Source: Rhodospirillaceae bacterium (GTDB lineage: Bacteria > Pseudomonadota > Alphaproteobacteria > Bin65). From it: 64,000 nucleotides of DNA. The notes below the pieces were generated by a model, which worked only from the letters and a program-made list of their open reading frames with translations, made no database searches and had not been told where the DNA came from. Below, one piece after another: positions 31,954-41,601 of the stretch. The position numbers were made by a program, and so were the translations under genes. Numbering within the stretch: the first letter of the stretch is position 1; the number at the start of each line of letters is the position of its first letter. The stretch is taken from assembly GCA_009840595.1 (NCBI GenBank), contig VXNK01000001.1:24492-88491 (forward strand). The letters are read 5' to 3'.

Positions 31954-34727
31954 ATATCGCGGCGGCCGCGACGACTCTGACCGTCAACGGCGAAGAGACG
32001 GCGCTGCGCAGCCCGCCGGCGACCCGGCTCGCGGATGCCTTGCGCAGCGAACTCGGCCTCACCGGCACCAAGGTCGGCTGCGACGCCGGCGATTGCGGCG
32101 CCTGCACCGTGCTGCTGGACGGCGAGCAGGTCTGTTCCTGCATGGTGGCGGTCGCCCAGGCCGCCGGGCGCGACGTGACGACGGTCGAGGGTCTGGCCCG
32201 CGACGGCGCGCTCTCCGACCTACAGGCTGCTTTCCTGCGCCACGGCGCGGCTCAGTGCGGCATCTGCACGCCGGGTATGCTGATGGCGGCGCGCGACCTG
32301 CTTGATCGCAACCCGTCGCCGACCGAGGAACAGGCCGCCGACGCGCTGGGCGGCGTGCTGTGCCGCTGCACCGGCTATCGCAAGATCGTCGAGGCCGTGC
32401 TGGATGTTGCCGGATCGCAGGACTGCGCCCCGCCCGAATTCGTATCCGGGACCGGCCCCGATAACGACAGGGCGGTCGGCGCCCGGATCGAACGGCTGGA
32501 CGGCGCGCAAAAGCTCACCGGCGACGAGGTGTTCGGCGCGGATTTCGCACCGCCCGATGCGCTCACCCTGCGCGTCCTGCGTTCACCGATCGCCCGCGGC
32601 CGGTTCGAGATCGGCGACCTGGACAGCTTCCGGCAGGCCCGGCCCGGCATCGCCGCGGTGCTGACCGCCGCCGACATTCCCGGCAGCAACGCCTTCGGCG
32701 TCTATCCGGTCGGCAAGGACCAGCCCGTGCTGGCCGACCGGATCGTGCGCTACCGGGGCGAGGCCGTGCTCGCCGTCGTGGGCAACGCCGGCGCCGTCGC
32801 CGCCCTGCGCGACGAGGATCTGCCGGTCGTCTGGCATGAAGAAGCGCCGGTCACTGGCATCGACGCGGCGTCGACGCCGGACGCGGCGCTGGTCCAGGGG
32901 CATCGGGACAGCAACGTCCTGGCGCGCGGCCGGGTCGTCAAGGGCGATGTCGAGCGGGGGTTCGCCGACGCGGACTTCGTCGCCGAGGGCGCATGGCGGA
33001 CCAGCTTCGTCGAGCACGCCTATATCGAGCCGGAGGCCGGCTGGGCGCGCCGCATCGGGGACCGGCTCGAAATCCACGTTTCGACCCAGTCGCCCTACAT
33101 GGACCGCGACGAGACCGCGCTGATCCTCGGCATCGGCGAGGAGCAGGTGCGGATCGTCCCGACCGCCTGCGGCGGCGGCTTCGGCGGCAAGCTCGACATC
33201 TCCGTCCAGCCGCTGATCGCGCTCGCCGCCTGGACCTTGGGCGCGCCCGTGCGCTGCACCTACACGCGCCCGGAGAGCATGGCGTCGTCGACCAAGCGCC
33301 ACCCGGCGGCGATCCGGGCGCGCGCCGGCTGCACCGCCGACGGCAGGCTCACCGCCTTCGAGTTCCACGGCGACTTCGACACCGGGGCCTACGCCTCCTG
33401 GGGCCCGACGGTCGCCGACCGGGTGCCGGTCCACGCGGCCGGGCCCTACGTCATCCCCCATGTCAAGAACACGAGCTGCGCCTGGCTGACCAACGCGCCG
33501 CCGTCGGGCGCCTTCCGCGGCTTCGGCGTACCCCAGTCGGCGATCGCCAACGAGGCGCTGCTCGACGACCTCGCCGGGCAATGCGGCCTCGATCCGCTCG
33601 CCTTCCGGCTGAAGAACGCCATCCGCAAGGGCGACGAAACCTCGTCCGGCCAGGTGCTGGAGCACAGCGCCGGCCTCGCCGCCTGTTTCGAGGCCTTGCA
33701 GCCGGACTGGGACCGGGAGCGCGCTGAAGCGGACCGGATCAACCGGGCCGGCGGGCCGCTGCGCCGGGGCGTCGGGGTCGCCGGCATGTGGTACGGCTGC
33801 GGCAACACCTCCATGTCCAACCCGTCGACCATGAAGCTCGGCATTTCCGCCGAGGGGCAGGTCACGCTCTACAACGGCGCGATGGACATGGGGCAGGGGC
33901 CGAACACGATCATGCCCCAGATCGCCGCCGACGCGCTCGGTGTGCCGGTCGACCGGATCGCCAACGTCGCCGGCGATACCGACCGGACGGCCGACGCCGG
34001 CAAATCCTCCGCATCGCGCCAGACCTTCGTGTCCGGCCGGGCGACCCAGATCGCCGGCGAAACCCTGCGGGCGAACATCCTGCGCCTCGCCAATGTCGGC
34101 CCGGCGGCGGCGCTGGACATCGGCGACGGCCGGATCGTGCTGCGCGACGGCGACGCCGAGCGGACCCTCGATCTCCGGGCGATGGCGCCCGACGCCGAGG
34201 GCGACGTGCTCGCCGCCGACGGCACCTTCGATCCGCCGACGAAGCCGCTCGACGCGAACGGGCAGGGCGTGCCCTACGCGACCTACGGCTTCGGCGCCCA
34301 TCTCGCCGTCGTCGACATCGATATCGAACTTGGCACCATCAAGGTCCGGCGCATCGTGGCGGCCCACGATGTCGGCCGCGCGATCAACCCGACCTTGCTG
34401 GAAGGGCAGATCCACGGCGGCGTCGCCCAGGGGCTCGGCCTTGCCCTGATGGAAGAGTTTGTCCCGGGCCGGACGGAAAACCTGCACGATTACCTGATCC
34501 CGACCTTCGGCGACGTGCCGCCGATCGACACGATCCTGATCGAGGACCCGGAGCCGCTCGGCCCCTACGGCGCCAAGGGCATCGGCGAGCAGGCGCTGAT
34601 CCCGACCGCGCCGGCGATCTTCAACGCGGTCCATCATGCGACCGGCGTGCGCCTGCGCCACGCGCCGGCGCTGCCGCACCGGGTCCGCGACGCCCTGCTC
34701 GCCGCGCAGGAGGCCGGCCATGCCTGA
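31950..34727 (+). CDS. Fused CoxS-CoxL molybdenum hydroxylase subunit
   Basis: A 925-residue protein joining two usually separate subunits. Residues 1 to about 160 are the 2Fe-2S part: a plant-type ferredoxin motif (CDAGDCGACTVLL) and the helical second cluster domain (CGICTPGM, CRCTGYRK). The rest is the molybdopterin-cytosine-dinucleotide subunit with GGGFGGKLD, PSGAFRGFGVPQ, DMGQGPNTI and KGIGEQAL near the C-terminus. With CoxM it forms a complete hydroxylase adding water-derived oxygen to a heterocycle or aldehyde. Its neighbours (reductase, enamidase) point to hydroxylation of a nicotinate-like ring (inference). Confidence 0.88.
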   Translation: MNIAAAATTLTVNGEETALRSPPATRLADALRSELGLTGTKVGCDAGDCGACTVLLDGEQVCSCMVAVAQAAGRDVTTVEGLARDGALSDLQAAFLRHGAAQCGICTPGMLMAARDLLDRNPSPTEEQAADALGGVLCRCTGYRKIVEAVLDVAGSQDCAPPEFVSGTGPDNDRAVGARIERLDGAQKLTGDEVFGADFAPPDALTLRVLRSPIARGRFEIGDLDSFRQARPGIAAVLTAADIPGSNAFGVYPVGKDQPVLADRIVRYRGEAVLAVVGNAGAVAALRDEDLPVVWHEEAPVTGIDAASTPDAALVQGHRDSNVLARGRVVKGDVERGFADADFVAEGAWRTSFVEHAYIEPEAGWARRIGDRLEIHVSTQSPYMDRDETALILGIGEEQVRIVPTACGGGFGGKLDISVQPLIALAAWTLGAPVRCTYTRPESMASSTKRHPAAIRARAGCTADGRLTAFEFHGDFDTGAYASWGPTVADRVPVHAAGPYVIPHVKNTSCAWLTNAPPSGAFRGFGVPQSAIANEALLDDLAGQCGLDPLAFRLKNAIRKGDETSSGQVLEHSAGLAACFEALQPDWDRERAEADRINRAGGPLRRGVGVAGMWYGCGNTSMSNPSTMKLGISAEGQVTLYNGAMDMGQGPNTIMPQIAADALGVPVDRIANVAGDTDRTADAGKSSASRQTFVSGRATQIAGETLRANILRLANVGPAAALDIGDGRIVLRDGDAERTLDLRAMAPDAEGDVLAADGTFDPPTKPLDANGQGVPYATYGFGAHLAVVDIDIELGTIKVRRIVAAHDVGRAINPTLLEGQIHGGVAQGLGLALMEEFVPGRTENLHDYLIPTFGDVPPIDTILIEDPEPLGPYGAKGIGEQALIPTAPAIFNAVHHATGVRLRHAPALPHRVRDALLAAQEAGHA

Positions 34728-36207
34728 CGGAACACCTGCAACCGCCAAGGACAAGCCGGGCATCGTCACCTGCGATGCCTGTCCGGTCCTGTGCCGCATC
34801 CGCGAAGGGCGCACCGGCGCCTGCGACCGCTACGGCAATATCGACGGCGCGCTGACCCGGATGGACCCGTTCGTGGTCACCCAGCGCGCCGGCCGCGACG
34901 GCGACCTCGTACCCTTCCAGGGCCAGGACTGGGACGGTTCGCTGATTCCCAACGCCGAGACCTTCGTCACCGGCATCGGCTCCGGCACGACCTATCCGGA
35001 CTACAAGCCCGCGCCCTTCATCGTCGCCAGCGAGCATGAGGGTGTCGACATGGTGACGGTCGTTTCCGAAGGCATCTTCAGCTATTGCGGCCTCAAGGTG
35101 AAGATCGACACCGACCGCTATATCGGGCCGGAGACCGCGCCGGTGCGCGTCGAGGGCGAGCAGGTCGGCCATGTCACGACGGCGGAATACGGCTCCCAGA
35201 TGCTCTCGCTCGGCGGCGTCCGCCATCTCACCGGCGGCTCGAAGAAGGAGGGCGTCGTCACCTGCGATATGATGCTGCGCCTGTCGAACGGCGACGCGAT
35301 CGACTTCACCATCGACGGCGGCGAGGAGCTGACCCTCCAGGCCGGCAAGGCGCCGGTCATCGGCGGCCGGCACGAGGAGCGGATGCGCGTCGGCTGCGGC
35401 TCGGCGACCATCGGCATCTTCGCGCAGCAATGGTTCGGCCATACCGACGAGGTGATCGTCGTCGACGACCATATCACCGGCGTCCTGACCGAGCACCAGG
35501 CCGGCCGTTTTCTCGACATGAAGCCCGCCGGGATCCGGGTGCGCGGCCGCAAGTCCACGCCGGGGCGCTATTTCCAGGTCGCCGAGCCGGGCAGCGGCTG
35601 GGGCGGCACCGACGTGACCGACCCGCTATCGATCATCGACACGATCAACCCGAAGGTCGCCTGGCCGGGCGAGCGGCTGCTCATGGTCAGCACGACCGGC
35701 GAGGACGCGGAATATTTCATCCTCGACGACGAACTCCGGCCGCAGACGGCGCCGATGCCGCCCGAACTCTCGGTCGTGGTCGACCGGATCGGCGAGAATT
35801 GCGAACCGGCGCTGGCGACGGTGGCTTTCATGGCCGGGGCCGGCGGATCGCTGCGCGCCGGTGTGACCGAGAACCCGGTGCGGCTGACCCGCTCGGTGCG
35901 CAGCGCGCTGACCCGGGTCACCGCCGGCGGTGCGCCGGTCTACGTCTGGCCGGGCGGCGGCATCACCATCATGGTCGACGTCACGACCATGCCGGAGAAC
36001 AGCTTCGGCTACGTCCCGACGCCGGCCATCGTCGCGCCGATCGAATTCACCCTGCGGCTCGACGACTATGCCGCCCTGGGCGGTCATATGGACGCCGTGC
36101 GGCAGGTCGGGGAGATCGTCGACGCCGACCGGCTGCGGGTCGAGAAATGGCACGACCGGGCGCCCTGGCCCGGCGCGCCGTTGAACGGCGTGGCGGCGGA
36201 CGGATGA
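34720..36207 (+). CDS. hnr: 6-Hydroxynicotinate reductase-like iron-sulfur protein
   Basis: A 495-residue protein of the family annotated as 6-hydroxynicotinate reductase. The N-terminal cysteines CDACPVLC...GACDRYG near residues 18-40 (CX2CX3CX9C) suggest a [4Fe-4S] cluster. The body includes YCGLKVKIDTDRYIG near 125 and RVGCGSATIGIFAQQW near 225. In Eubacterium barkeri this enzyme reduces 6-hydroxynicotinate to tetrahydro-6-oxonicotinate in nicotinate breakdown. The enamidase-like gene further on would act on that product. The ATG at 34720 overlaps the end of the hydroxylase gene by 8 bases. The family is fairly sure; the exact substrate is not. Confidence 0.72.
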   Translation: MPDGTPATAKDKPGIVTCDACPVLCRIREGRTGACDRYGNIDGALTRMDPFVVTQRAGRDGDLVPFQGQDWDGSLIPNAETFVTGIGSGTTYPDYKPAPFIVASEHEGVDMVTVVSEGIFSYCGLKVKIDTDRYIGPETAPVRVEGEQVGHVTTAEYGSQMLSLGGVRHLTGGSKKEGVVTCDMMLRLSNGDAIDFTIDGGEELTLQAGKAPVIGGRHEERMRVGCGSATIGIFAQQWFGHTDEVIVVDDHITGVLTEHQAGRFLDMKPAGIRVRGRKSTPGRYFQVAEPGSGWGGTDVTDPLSIIDTINPKVAWPGERLLMVSTTGEDAEYFILDDELRPQTAPMPPELSVVVDRIGENCEPALATVAFMAGAGGSLRAGVTENPVRLTRSVRSALTRVTAGGAPVYVWPGGGITIMVDVTTMPENSFGYVPTPAIVAPIEFTLRLDDYAALGGHMDAVRQVGEIVDADRLRVEKWHDRAPWPGAPLNGVAADG

Positions 36208-37139
36208 GCGGGATGCAGACCCGCGCCGAACGGAACGCCATGCCGGGCGCGGTCCGGGCCATCCTGCCCGACGGCCGCCGCCGGCATTTCCAGCACGGCC
36301 CGATCGACCTGGTGCTCGACGCCTTCGGCCCGGCCGGCGAGGTCGCGGCGTTCCACGAGCAGGCCTGGGCGCGCTTTCGCACCGTGCTCGGCGAACTGGT
36401 CGGCGAGCTGGCCGCGCTGCGCACCGATGTCGGTGCCATGCCGGCGGTGAGGGGCAGCACGGCGCGGCGGATGGCGGCGGCCTGCGCGCCGCATCGAGGT
36501 GCCTTCGTCACGCCGATGGCGGCCGTCGCCGGCGCGGTTGCAGACGAGGTGTTGGCGGCAGGGCTCGCCGGCCGAGACCTGTCCCGCGCCTATGTCAACA
36601 ATGGTGGCGATATCGCACTCCATCTGGCGTCGGGCGAACGGTTCCGCACCGGCATGGTCGCGCTGGGCGACATGCCGGAAGCCACCGGTGTCGCCGGAAT
36701 CCGGAGCGAAGACGGGATCGGCGGGGTCGCGACCAGCGGCTGGCGCGGCCGCAGCCTGTCGCTCGGTATCGCCGATTCGGTGACGGTCCTCGCAGAAACC
36801 GCCGCGGCGGCGGATGTCGCGGCGACGCTGATCGCCAACGCGGTCGATGTCGGCAGTCCCGCCGTCGCCCGGACGCCGGCGCGCGACCTGGACCCGGACA
36901 GCGACCTGGGCGACCGGCCGGTGACCGTCGGGGTCGGCGCCCTGACGACGGCCGAGATCGAGACGGCGCTGGCAGCCGGCCGGGCGGCCGCGCAGGCGAT
37001 GATCGGCCGCCGCCTCATCGCAGGGGCGGCCCTGGTCCTGTGCGGCCGAAACGCAGTTGCCGGGGGCGCGACTCTGCCCGCTATCGCGGACGGTGGCCCT
37101 GTGGTTTACAGGCGCGAGGACAGGGCCAGAGCCGCATGA
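36204..37139 (+). CDS. UPF0280 (ApbE-superfamily) protein
   Basis: A 311-residue protein with the ApbE-like core: AYVNNGGDIALHLASG near residues 130-145, resembling the [D/N]xGGD flavin/metal motif of ApbE, and later TLIANAVDVGSP near 211-222. ApbE proteins attach FMN covalently to target proteins; UPF0280 members are poorly characterised. It overlaps the end of the 6-hydroxynicotinate reductase-like gene by 4 bases, so it may mature that enzyme. No signal peptide is seen, unlike periplasmic ApbE, so it is probably cytoplasmic. Confidence 0.75.
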   Translation: MSGMQTRAERNAMPGAVRAILPDGRRRHFQHGPIDLVLDAFGPAGEVAAFHEQAWARFRTVLGELVGELAALRTDVGAMPAVRGSTARRMAAACAPHRGAFVTPMAAVAGAVADEVLAAGLAGRDLSRAYVNNGGDIALHLASGERFRTGMVALGDMPEATGVAGIRSEDGIGGVATSGWRGRSLSLGIADSVTVLAETAAAADVAATLIANAVDVGSPAVARTPARDLDPDSDLGDRPVTVGVGALTTAEIETALAAGRAAAQAMIGRRLIAGAALVLCGRNAVAGGATLPAIADGGPVVYRREDRARAA

Positions 37140-37221
37140 ACGAATTCATCACCCTGCACGGAACGAATACGGCGGCCGGAAATCCGGCGCGGCCCGCCTT
37201 CGGCAACGGAAACGCCGGAAG

Positions 37222-38268
37222 ATGAACGGCTTCGTGCGCAATGCCTGGTACCCGATCGCCTGGCTGGACGAGCTGGACGGCGGTCCCCTGGGCCGGCGGC
37301 TGCTCGGCGAGCCGGTCATGGTCTTTCGCGCCGGCGACGGCTCCGTGGCGGCGCTGGAAGACCGCTGTGCGCACAAGTTCCTGCCCCTGTCGAAGGGCCG
37401 GGTGCGGGGCGACTGCATCGAGTGCGGCTATCACGGCCTGCAATTCGACGCGACCGGCGCCTGCCGGAAGATTCCGGGCCAGAAGCTCATCCCGGGCAAC
37501 ATCCGGGTGCGGTCCTATCCGGTCGCCGAGCGGCTCGGCCTGGTCTGGGTCTGGACCGGCGAGGCCGAGCAGGCCGACGAGGCGCTGCTGTTCGATCTGC
37601 CGCCCTACCGGAATCCGGCCTGGGGCGTCAATCACGGCCCCTATACCCACGTCGCGGCGCACTATCAGCAGCTGACCGACAACCTGCTCGATCCGGCGCA
37701 TGTGAGCTTCGTGCATCCGTCGTCGCTCGGCAGCGCCGAGATGGAGGACATTCCGGTCGAGACAAAGCAAGTCGGCGACATCGTCGAAGTCAACCGCTGG
37801 ACCCTCGACCGGCCGCCCGTTCCGATCTTCGAGCAGTTCATGAAGATCGATGGCCATGTCGATCGCTGGCAATATTATTTTTTCTATCCTCCGGCGATCA
37901 ATGTCGTCGATTTCGGGATCGGCCCGGTCGGCATGGGCCATTCGGACAGGGACCGGGAACGGGGCACGCGCATCTTCTCCTGCCACTATCTCGCCCCGGA
38001 GACCGAAAGCAGCACCCACTATTTCTGGATGCAGGTGCGCAACTTCGAGCCGGAAAACAGGTCGGTGTCCGAACGCATGACCGAACAGTTCGTCATGGCG
38101 TTCGAGGAAGACCGGGACATTCTCGAGGCGGTGCAGCGTTCGCAGGACGAGGCCGCGGTCAAGCCGACGGTCCGGCTGGCGATCGACAACGGCCCGAACC
38201 GCAGCCGGCGCATCGTCGACAAGATGCTCCGGGCGGAACAGGCCGCGGCCGTGGAGGCCGCGGAATAA
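37222..38268 (+). CDS. Rieske-type ring-hydroxylating/O-demethylating oxygenase subunit (VanA-like)
   Basis: A 348-residue oxygenase with an N-terminal Rieske [2Fe-2S] domain (CAH at residues 49-51 and CGYH at 68-71) and a catalytic domain with the mononuclear iron motif DNLLDPAHVSFVH near 153-165. It is closest in style to vanillate O-demethylase oxygenase and related PobA/LigX-like enzymes. It needs a reductase; none is encoded in this cluster, although a reductase at 52338 belongs to another set. In context it may act on the heterocycle or an N- or O-methylated precursor. Confidence 0.85.
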   Translation: MNGFVRNAWYPIAWLDELDGGPLGRRLLGEPVMVFRAGDGSVAALEDRCAHKFLPLSKGRVRGDCIECGYHGLQFDATGACRKIPGQKLIPGNIRVRSYPVAERLGLVWVWTGEAEQADEALLFDLPPYRNPAWGVNHGPYTHVAAHYQQLTDNLLDPAHVSFVHPSSLGSAEMEDIPVETKQVGDIVEVNRWTLDRPPVPIFEQFMKIDGHVDRWQYYFFYPPAINVVDFGIGPVGMGHSDRDRERGTRIFSCHYLAPETESSTHYFWMQVRNFEPENRSVSERMTEQFVMAFEEDRDILEAVQRSQDEAAVKPTVRLAIDNGPNRSRRIVDKMLRAEQAAAVEAAE

Positions 38269-38348
38269 CGTGATGTAGATGACGCACCGGAGCGGCCGCC
38301 GGCCTGCCGGCGATATTTCCGGGGCGTCGAACCAGGGAGGAAATCCTC

Positions 38349-39563
38349 ATGAAAGTGAAATACGTTCTGACGGCAGGCGTCGCCCTCGGCGTCCTTTCCG
38401 GCGCTCTTGCGTCAAGCGCGCCGGCGCTGGCGGCCGACGAGATCAAGATCGGCGACATCAACAGCTACACGCGGCTGCCGGCGCATACGGTCCCGTACCG
38501 GCGCGGGGCGATACTTGCGATCGAGGAGATCAACAAGGCCGGCGGCGTGCTCGGCAAGAAGCTGGTCTTCGTCTCGCGCGACGACCAGGGCAAGCCGGGC
38601 GAGGCCGTCAAGGTCGCCGAGGAGCTGCGCTCGCGGGACAAGGTGGCGCTGGTTTCCGGCTCGCTGTTCTCGCATATCGGCCTGGCGCTGGCTTCCTGGG
38701 CCAAGCAGCGCAAGACGCTCTATCTGGCGGCCGAGCCGCTGGCCGACGCGCTGGTCTGGGCCAAGGGCAACAACTACACCTTCCGCCTGCGCCCCTCGAC
38801 CTACATGCAGGCGGCGATGCTGGCGGCCGAGGCCGCCAAGCGCAAGGACGCGAAGCGCTGGGCGACCATCGCGCCGAACTACGCCTACGGCAAGGACGCC
38901 GTGGCGGCGTTCCAGAAGGTGCTGAAGAAGCTCCGCCCGGACGTGACCTTCGTCGGCTCGCAATGGCCGGGCCTGTTCAAGATCGACGCCGGCGCCGAGG
39001 TCCAGGCGCTCGCCGCCATGAAGCCGGACGCGATCTACAACGTCACCTTCGGTTCCGACCTTGCCAAGTTCGTCCGCGAAGGCCGCACGCGCGGCCTGTT
39101 CAAGGGCAAGCTGATCGTCGGGCTGCTGACCGGGGAGCCGGAGTACATCGATCCGCTCAAGGACGAAGCGCCGGTCGGCTGGCTGGTCACCGGCTATCCG
39201 TGGCAGGATATCGATACCCCGGCGCACAAGAAGTTCCTCGCCGCCTACCAGGCGCGCTGGAACGACTATCCGCGCATCGGTTCGATCGTCGGCTACAACA
39301 CCATGCTGGCGATCCAGGCCATGCTGAAGAAGGCCGGTTCGACCGATACCGACAAGATGGTCGCCGCCATGAAGGGCCTCAGCTTCGACGCCCCGACCGG
39401 GCCGATCACCTTCCGCGCCGTGGATCACCAGTCGACCATGGGCGCCTATGTCGGCTGGACGGTGCTCAAGGACGGCAAGGGCACCATGGAGCGCTGGCAG
39501 TATCTCGACGGCGCGAACTACCTGCCGTCGGTCGAGGAAACGAAGAAGCTGCGCAAGCAGTAA
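38349..39563 (+). CDS. Branched-chain-type ABC transporter substrate-binding protein
   Basis: A 404-residue periplasmic binding protein of the Leu/Ile/Val family. The N-terminus (MKVKYVLTAG, hydrophobic core, ASSAPALA) is a signal peptide with cleavage near residue 28. The mature part begins DEIKIGDINSYTRLPAHTV, a type I periplasmic-binding fold. With the permease and ATPase genes downstream it forms an importer, presumably for the substrate of the catabolic cluster. A good ribosome site (GGGAGGAAAT) precedes the ATG at 38349. A hairpin after the stop may lower downstream expression. Confidence 0.9.
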   Translation: MKVKYVLTAGVALGVLSGALASSAPALAADEIKIGDINSYTRLPAHTVPYRRGAILAIEEINKAGGVLGKKLVFVSRDDQGKPGEAVKVAEELRSRDKVALVSGSLFSHIGLALASWAKQRKTLYLAAEPLADALVWAKGNNYTFRLRPSTYMQAAMLAAEAAKRKDAKRWATIAPNYAYGKDAVAAFQKVLKKLRPDVTFVGSQWPGLFKIDAGAEVQALAAMKPDAIYNVTFGSDLAKFVREGRTRGLFKGKLIVGLLTGEPEYIDPLKDEAPVGWLVTGYPWQDIDTPAHKKFLAAYQARWNDYPRIGSIVGYNTMLAIQAMLKKAGSTDTDKMVAAMKGLSFDAPTGPITFRAVDHQSTMGAYVGWTVLKDGKGTMERWQYLDGANYLPSVEETKKLRKQ

Positions 39564-39580
39564 ACGGGACTGCCGCGAAG

Positions 39581-39608
39581 CCGGCGGCCTCTGGCGAGGG
39601 GCCGCCGG
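39581..39608 (+). terminator. Hairpin after the binding-protein gene (partial terminator)
   Basis: CCGGCGGCC (39581-39589), a 10-base loop and GGCCGCCGG (39600-39608) are followed by TTTCCGGTTTT. Placed between the binding protein and the fused permease, it fits an attenuating terminator or a structure stabilising the upstream mRNA, common for ABC importers where more binding protein is needed. Confidence 0.5.
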
Positions 39609-39690
39609 TTTCCGGTTTTCGGCCGCCGGTTTCGAACTGCGGGTACGAATGGCGGCCGCATCCTCTTTCCGCTGAACGCCGGGCGCCGCG

Positions 39691-41601
39691 ATGGGTGAAT
39701 TCATCGTCACACTGCTGACGGGCCTTTCCAGCGCGGCCGCGCTGTTCCTGGTCGCGTCCGGCCTGTCGATCATCTTCGGGGTCACGCGGATCGTGAACTT
39801 CGCCCACGGCTCCTTCTACATGCTGGGCGCCTATATCGGCGTGACTGCGGTCACCGCGGTCGGCGGCGGGGCGGTCGGATTCTGGGTGGCGATCCTGCTC
39901 GCTGCCGTCGCCGTCGGTCTGATCGGCGTGGCGATGGAGATCCTGCTGCTGCGCCGCATCTACCGGGCGCCGGAACTGTTTCAGTTGATCGCGACCTTCG
40001 GCGTCATCCTGGTGATCCAGGACGTGACCCTGTGGATCTGGGGTTCGGAGGACCTGGTCGGGCCGCGCGCGCCCGGATTCACCGGCGCGGTCACGATCCT
40101 CGGCCAGCGCCTGCCGGAATACGACCTCGTGCTGATCGCGGTCTCGCCGCTCGTGCTGGCCGGCCTGTGGCTGCTGTTCAACCGCACGCGCTGGGGCACC
40201 CTCGTGCGCGCCGCGACCCTCGACCGGCAGATGGTCTCGGCGCTGGGCGTCAACCAGCGCTGGCTGTTCACCGGCGTGCTGTTCCTCGGCTCGGCGCTGG
40301 CCGGGCTCGGCGGGGCGATCCAGTTGCCCAAGGGCGGCGCCGACCTGCTGATGGATTTCAACATCATCGCCGCGGCCTTCGTCGTCGTGGTGGTCGGCGG
40401 CATGGGCAGCATCGGCGGGGCCTTCCTCGCCGCCATCCTGATCGGACTGCTCCAGACCTTCGGCATCCAGATTTTCCCCAACAGCACGCTGATCCTGATG
40501 TTCCTAGTCATGGCGGTGGTCCTGATCTTCCGGCCCTGGGGCCTGCTCGGCAAACCGGAAATTCCCGGCCACGGCGTCGTCGAGGCGCCTGAAGCGCCGC
40601 TGCGCCCGGCCGGCCGGGGGCTGCGCCTCGCCGGCGCGCTGGTCCTCGCCGTCCTGCTGCTCCTGCCGGTCGCCCATCTCGCCGTGCCCGCCGCGGTCGA
40701 CGACTTCCTGCTGGTGCTGGTCATCGACATCATGATTTTCGTGCTGTTCGCCGCCGCCCTGCATTTCATCATGGGGCCCGGCGGCATGGTCTCGTTCGGC
40801 CATGCCGCCTTCTTCGGCGGCGGCGCCTATGCGGCGGCGCTGCTGGTCAAGTTCGCCGAGGCGCCGATGGAGATCGCCTTCTGGGCCGCCCCGGCCGGCG
40901 CGGCCCTGCTCGCCATCCTGTTCGGCTGGTTCTGCGTGCGCCTGACCGGCGTCTATTTCGCCATGCTGACCCTGGCCTTCGCCCAGATCGCCTGGTCCAT
41001 CGTTTTCCAGTGGGGCGAGGTCACCGGCGGCGACGACGGCATTCTCGGCACCTGGCCCTCGGACTGGGCGAGTTCGCGTATCGCATACTATTACATGACC
41101 GTCGGCTTCGTCGTCGCCGGCCTCCTGGCGCTGCGCCGGATGCTGTTCGCGCCCTTCGGCTACACATTGCGCGCCGGCCGGGATTCGCCCCTGCGCGCCG
41201 CCGCCATCGGCATCGATATCAAGCGCCACCAGTGGATCGCCTTCACGATTTCCGGCGCCTTCGCCGGCCTGGCAGGCGCCCTGTTCGTCTATTCCAAGGG
41301 CAGCGTCTTCCCGACGGAGATGGAGATCGCCCGCTCGTTCGACGCCCTGCTGATGGTCCTGCTCGGCGGGGTGCATTCGCTCACCGGCCCGATCGTCGGC
41401 GCGACGGCGCTGACCTGGCTCAACGACCTGTTCAGCGAGCTGAGCTACTGGCGCTTCCTGCTCGGCGCCACCATCATCGCCCTGGTGCTGCTGCTGCCCG
41501 ACGGCCTGGCCGGGCTGGGCGATACCTGGCTGGCGCGCCGGCTCGGCCTGGCCGCCCCCGCATCGGGGTCCGGGGCAAACGGGCAGGAGACGCCGGCATG
41601 A
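39691..41601 (+). CDS. Fused LivH-LivM permease of a branched-chain-type ABC transporter
   Basis: A 636-residue membrane protein with two permease domains of the branched-chain amino acid family. Residues 1 to about 290 match LivH (GLSIIFGVTRIVNFAHGSFY near 27-46); from about 320 the protein matches LivM (FIMGPGGMVSFGHAAFFGGG near 356-375). LivH and LivM are normally separate proteins, so this is a fusion of both halves of the channel. It pairs with the upstream binding protein and the two downstream ATPases. The stop overlaps the ATG of the next gene. Confidence 0.9.
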   Translation: MGEFIVTLLTGLSSAAALFLVASGLSIIFGVTRIVNFAHGSFYMLGAYIGVTAVTAVGGGAVGFWVAILLAAVAVGLIGVAMEILLLRRIYRAPELFQLIATFGVILVIQDVTLWIWGSEDLVGPRAPGFTGAVTILGQRLPEYDLVLIAVSPLVLAGLWLLFNRTRWGTLVRAATLDRQMVSALGVNQRWLFTGVLFLGSALAGLGGAIQLPKGGADLLMDFNIIAAAFVVVVVGGMGSIGGAFLAAILIGLLQTFGIQIFPNSTLILMFLVMAVVLIFRPWGLLGKPEIPGHGVVEAPEAPLRPAGRGLRLAGALVLAVLLLLPVAHLAVPAAVDDFLLVLVIDIMIFVLFAAALHFIMGPGGMVSFGHAAFFGGGAYAAALLVKFAEAPMEIAFWAAPAGAALLAILFGWFCVRLTGVYFAMLTLAFAQIAWSIVFQWGEVTGGDDGILGTWPSDWASSRIAYYYMTVGFVVAGLLALRRMLFAPFGYTLRAGRDSPLRAAAIGIDIKRHQWIAFTISGAFAGLAGALFVYSKGSVFPTEMEIARSFDALLMVLLGGVHSLTGPIVGATALTWLNDLFSELSYWRFLLGATIIALVLLLPDGLAGLGDTWLARRLGLAAPASGSGANGQETPA

